57,772 bases of DNA from positions 1 to 57,772 of the forward strand of contig JADZDJ010000146.1 in assembly GCA_020851115.1 (NCBI GenBank), written 5' to 3'. This document shows positions 55,660 through 57,772 of this stretch, piece by piece; position 1 is the first letter of the stretch; every line of letters begins with the position of its first letter. The notes beneath the pieces are model-generated. The model ran no database searches, was not told the DNA's origin, and worked only from the letters and a program-made list of their open reading frames with translations. Position numbers and translations under genes: made by a program. Source of the DNA: Pirellulales bacterium (GTDB lineage: Bacteria > Planctomycetota > Planctomycetia > Pirellulales > JADZDJ01).

Positions 55660-55968
55660 ATGCCAGCACGGATGTCCATTTTTCCAAGGAGGACAGCGGA
55701 AATTGCAAATCCGAGAAATCAACAAAAGTTACTGTGGAGCAAATTTTTCGACGTTTCTCATTCCATCCTTGCTCGCGCGGTGAACATCCGGATCTCACAA
55801 TGCGAGAAAATTGAATTCGTACGGTTTGAATCCGAGGGTATTGTACTGCATTTCAAGGTTCCTAGACGCTTTTTCTCGGCCTACTCCAACATCGGTGAGA
55901 TTCGAATCGAAGTGCGCACTGCACCTGCGATTGGGTTGGATTGCGATTCAGTGGTGGCTGAACGATGA
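55660..55968 (+). CDS. Possible hypothetical protein with strong ribosome site
   Basis: A perfect AGGAGG (55651-55656) precedes this ATG, though only by 3 bases; GTG at 55639 and ATG at 55672 are other starts. The 102-residue frame has protein-like stretches such as LWSKFFDVSHSILARAVNIR, EKIEFVRFESEGIVLHFKVP and SAYSNIGEIRIEVR, the latter alternating hydrophobic as in a beta-sheet. It lies alone between two minus-strand genes. No family recognised. Confidence 0.4.
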   Translation: MPARMSIFPRRTAEIANPRNQQKLLWSKFFDVSHSILARAVNIRISQCEKIEFVRFESEGIVLHFKVPRRFFSAYSNIGEIRIEVRTAPAIGLDCDSVVAER

Positions 55969-56023
55969 GCGAGGTCGATCGTGGTCTCGAACAATTTCGC
56001 GGTCGGGGCCTCTGTACTGATTG

Positions 56024-57340
56024 TTACGTTGTGAAGGCCGCAAGCAGCCGCTGCAATCGGCAGCGATAACTATAGTGTTCCACTTCAAGTGCGTGTCGTG
56101 GGGTATGCAGGTAATGAATTCCCCCGGCGAGATCGACGTCGAATCGCGACTTTAGCTGCCGGAACTTGTCGGCTCGCCCCTCCTGACGCTGCTGCAATTG
56201 AATGAACTGGGCAATCAGTTGAGCTTGGTAATGAACCAGGCCCCAGATGCCGCTGTCGGGCTGAATCATGCCGGCGACGAAAAGGTTGTCGTATCGGGGG
56301 TGAAACACGTTCAGAAAAAGTTGCGGCTTTCCGTATTGCCAATTGAGATGCTCGCGGTCGATGAACGGAAAGCTAAGCTTGAAGCCGGTCGCGTAGACGA
56401 TCAGGTCGATCGGCTCGATACTGCCGTCGATGAACCGCACTCGCTCACCGCAGAGTTCGGCCACATCGGGCTTGGGCTTGATGCGGCCGTGACCGGCAAA
56501 ATACGTCATTTGCGAGTTGACAATCGGGTGCGACTCGAATAGCTGATGATCGGGAGGCGGCAGGCCATATTCTTCCAGTGGTCCAATCGCAATGCGGATC
56601 GCCCGCGCAGCCAGCCGGCGGCGCAGCCAGAGCGGAACTCGCCAGCGCAATAGGAATTCGCCGCAGCGGTCGGCGGGGATGCCGCGGATGAACTTTGGCA
56701 CAAAATGATAGCCGCGGCGCATGCTGTGAAAGGTCGCTGTCGCACATTGAGCCGATTCGACGGCAATATCGCATCCTGAATTCCCCCCGCCGACGACGAG
56801 CGTTCGCTTCGCAGTCAATACTTCTGGCGTCTTATATTGCGACGAATGCAATACCGCCCCGTCAAAGCAGCCGGGATAACTCGGCCAATTCGGATCCCAA
56901 TGATGGCCATTGGCAATCACCACACCGCGATAGCAGCGGCGCTCGCCGGTCGATAGCGTCACAATCCAACGGCTTGCGGTGGCATCCGCGGGTTCCACCT
57001 GCTGCACACTGGTGTTGAACCGAATTGCCTCATGGAGGCGAAATTGCTTGGCATAGGCGCGTAGATACTCTTGCACCTGCTGCTGACTGGGATATTCCGG
57101 CCAGTCTGCTGGCATCGGAAAATCGGGATATTGCGTGAGTGACTTCGAGCTGACCAAGTGTGTCGAGCGATAAACGCTGCTCGATGGCCGGCCGTAATAC
57201 CAATTGCCGCCGACGCCGTCTTCGCGCTCCAGGGATTCTGCATGAATGGCCGCCTCACGGAAGTTCTTGAGGACCGCCAATCCAGACGGCCCAGCGCCGA
57301 TAATGCAATAGCAATCTGCCGGTTGCTCCGAATGGGCCAT
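56024..57340 (-). CDS. Flavin-containing monooxygenase family protein
   Basis: This 438-residue two-dinucleotide-domain flavoprotein has FAD motif IIGAGPSGLAVLKNF near the start and the FMO fingerprint FDGAVLHSSQY (F.G...H...Y form) at about 160-170. NADPH motif LVVGGGNSGCDIAVES and the ATGF motif (IVYATGFKLSFPF) follow. It should hydroxylate or sulphoxidate a soft nucleophile using NADPH and oxygen. Baeyer-Villiger enzymes share these motifs, but the FMO fingerprint fits here. The substrate is not predictable. It converges with the preceding small gene. Confidence 0.9.
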   Translation of the reverse strand: MAHSEQPADCYCIIGAGPSGLAVLKNFREAAIHAESLEREDGVGGNWYYGRPSSSVYRSTHLVSSKSLTQYPDFPMPADWPEYPSQQQVQEYLRAYAKQFRLHEAIRFNTSVQQVEPADATASRWIVTLSTGERRCYRGVVIANGHHWDPNWPSYPGCFDGAVLHSSQYKTPEVLTAKRTLVVGGGNSGCDIAVESAQCATATFHSMRRGYHFVPKFIRGIPADRCGEFLLRWRVPLWLRRRLAARAIRIAIGPLEEYGLPPPDHQLFESHPIVNSQMTYFAGHGRIKPKPDVAELCGERVRFIDGSIEPIDLIVYATGFKLSFPFIDREHLNWQYGKPQLFLNVFHPRYDNLFVAGMIQPDSGIWGLVHYQAQLIAQFIQLQQRQEGRADKFRQLKSRFDVDLAGGIHYLHTPRHALEVEHYSYRCRLQRLLAAFTT

Positions 57341-57772
57341 TAGTGCTTTCGGAATTAAAAAGACTAGGATTGTGTTATTGCGCCAATGTCTTCATTGAGC
57401 GACAGCGCAAGGGGCCTCTTGGCTGAATGGGCTAAGAAATGGCGGCCAGCCGAGCAGCCAGGCGGTCGCCATTTTGTGCCCTGCGCCGCCTTGACCAGAC
57501 GCAAGATACGCTGAAAAATAGACTTGCACAATCGCGGCGATCCTTTTGAGCGGCAGCATGGATAAAAATCGTGCCGCCCAGGTAAAAGGGTCGCTAGACA
57601 TCGTGGCTATTAGGACGCGAGAACTTTCATCGTGTCGTCCGCAAGGTACGGGTAAGCGTCTTTGCCGGACGAGGTTCTTGCAATCCTCTTTTGTGCGAGA
57701 GGAATCGCTGATTGTCCTGATTTACGGAAATGCGGCCTAGGAGTCTGTCCGCTTACCTCCAATTGGCCTGGA
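57341..57772. other. Window end, no convincing gene
   Basis: This 430-base stretch has a 69-codon minus frame (57392-57601) with hydrophobic parts (RFLSMLPLKRIAAIVQVYFS) but no ribosome site, and a plus frame 57546-57740 without pattern. Either could be a small gene, but neither is supported. Confidence 0.35.

Noticed and set aside
57392-57601. 69-codon minus-strand frame at the window end
   Set aside because: There are hydrophobic stretches, but no ribosome site, no family resemblance, and the sequence near the window edge is limited.

Overview
The window looks like a chromosomal segment of a planctomycete, most likely of the Pirellulales type. It carries a PVC-type dehydrogenase with a CxxCH cytochrome domain, two secreted proteins ending in dockerin-like EF-hand repeats plus a PEP-CTERM anchor, a HAF-repeat exported protein, a PQQ-type propeller and an SbcD/SbcC-like pair of the YhaO/YhaN kind. 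Genes are sparse and scattered on both strands. Few have a clear Shine-Dalgarno sequence, and intergenic gaps of 300-700 bases are common. No rRNA, tRNA, CRISPR array or intact mobile element was seen.

Left part (1-12.8 kb): a truncated hypothetical gene, about 1 kb of decayed coding sequence, protoporphyrinogen oxidase (hemG), a HAF-repeat surface protein, nickel-pincer lactate racemase (larA), a methyltransferase, a BshB1-like deacetylase, pyruvate carboxylase (pyc), a YhcH/YiaL protein and an EEP-fold phosphohydrolase. Centre-left (12.8-25.3 kb): the large PVC-type dehydrogenase, L-aspartate oxidase (nadB), a duplicated ABC-2 permease and a 1416-residue beta-strand-repeat surface protein. 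Centre (25.6-31.5 kb): small hypothetical genes, remnants of one or two transposases, a flavin reductase and inositol monophosphatase pair, and a promoter-to-terminator unit with no annotated gene (30276-30474).

Centre-right (31.6-41.2 kb): the SbcD/SbcC-like operon (4-base overlap), thyX, an iron-type alcohol dehydrogenase tightly coupled to a small gene preceded by eleven perfect copies of a 7-base tandem repeat, and murJ. Right part (41.2-57.8 kb): a PQQ-like propeller, a secreted aspartic-protease-like protein with two DTGA motifs, scpB, fumC, a TPR protein, a GGDEF diguanylate cyclase, L-2-hydroxyglutarate oxidase (lhgO), class II aldolase (fba), a zinc-ribbon membrane protein, an SDR dehydrogenase and a flavin monooxygenase.

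Metabolically, pyc, fumC, lhgO, larA and fba surround central C3/C4 carbon metabolism, but they are not in one operon. The observations most worth a second look are the altered nuclease motifs of the SbcD-like protein, the membrane hairpin in its SbcC-like partner, the heptanucleotide tract, the candidate small RNA or attenuated leader, and the dockerin/PEP-CTERM aspartic protease. All family assignments come from reading motifs, not from database searches.
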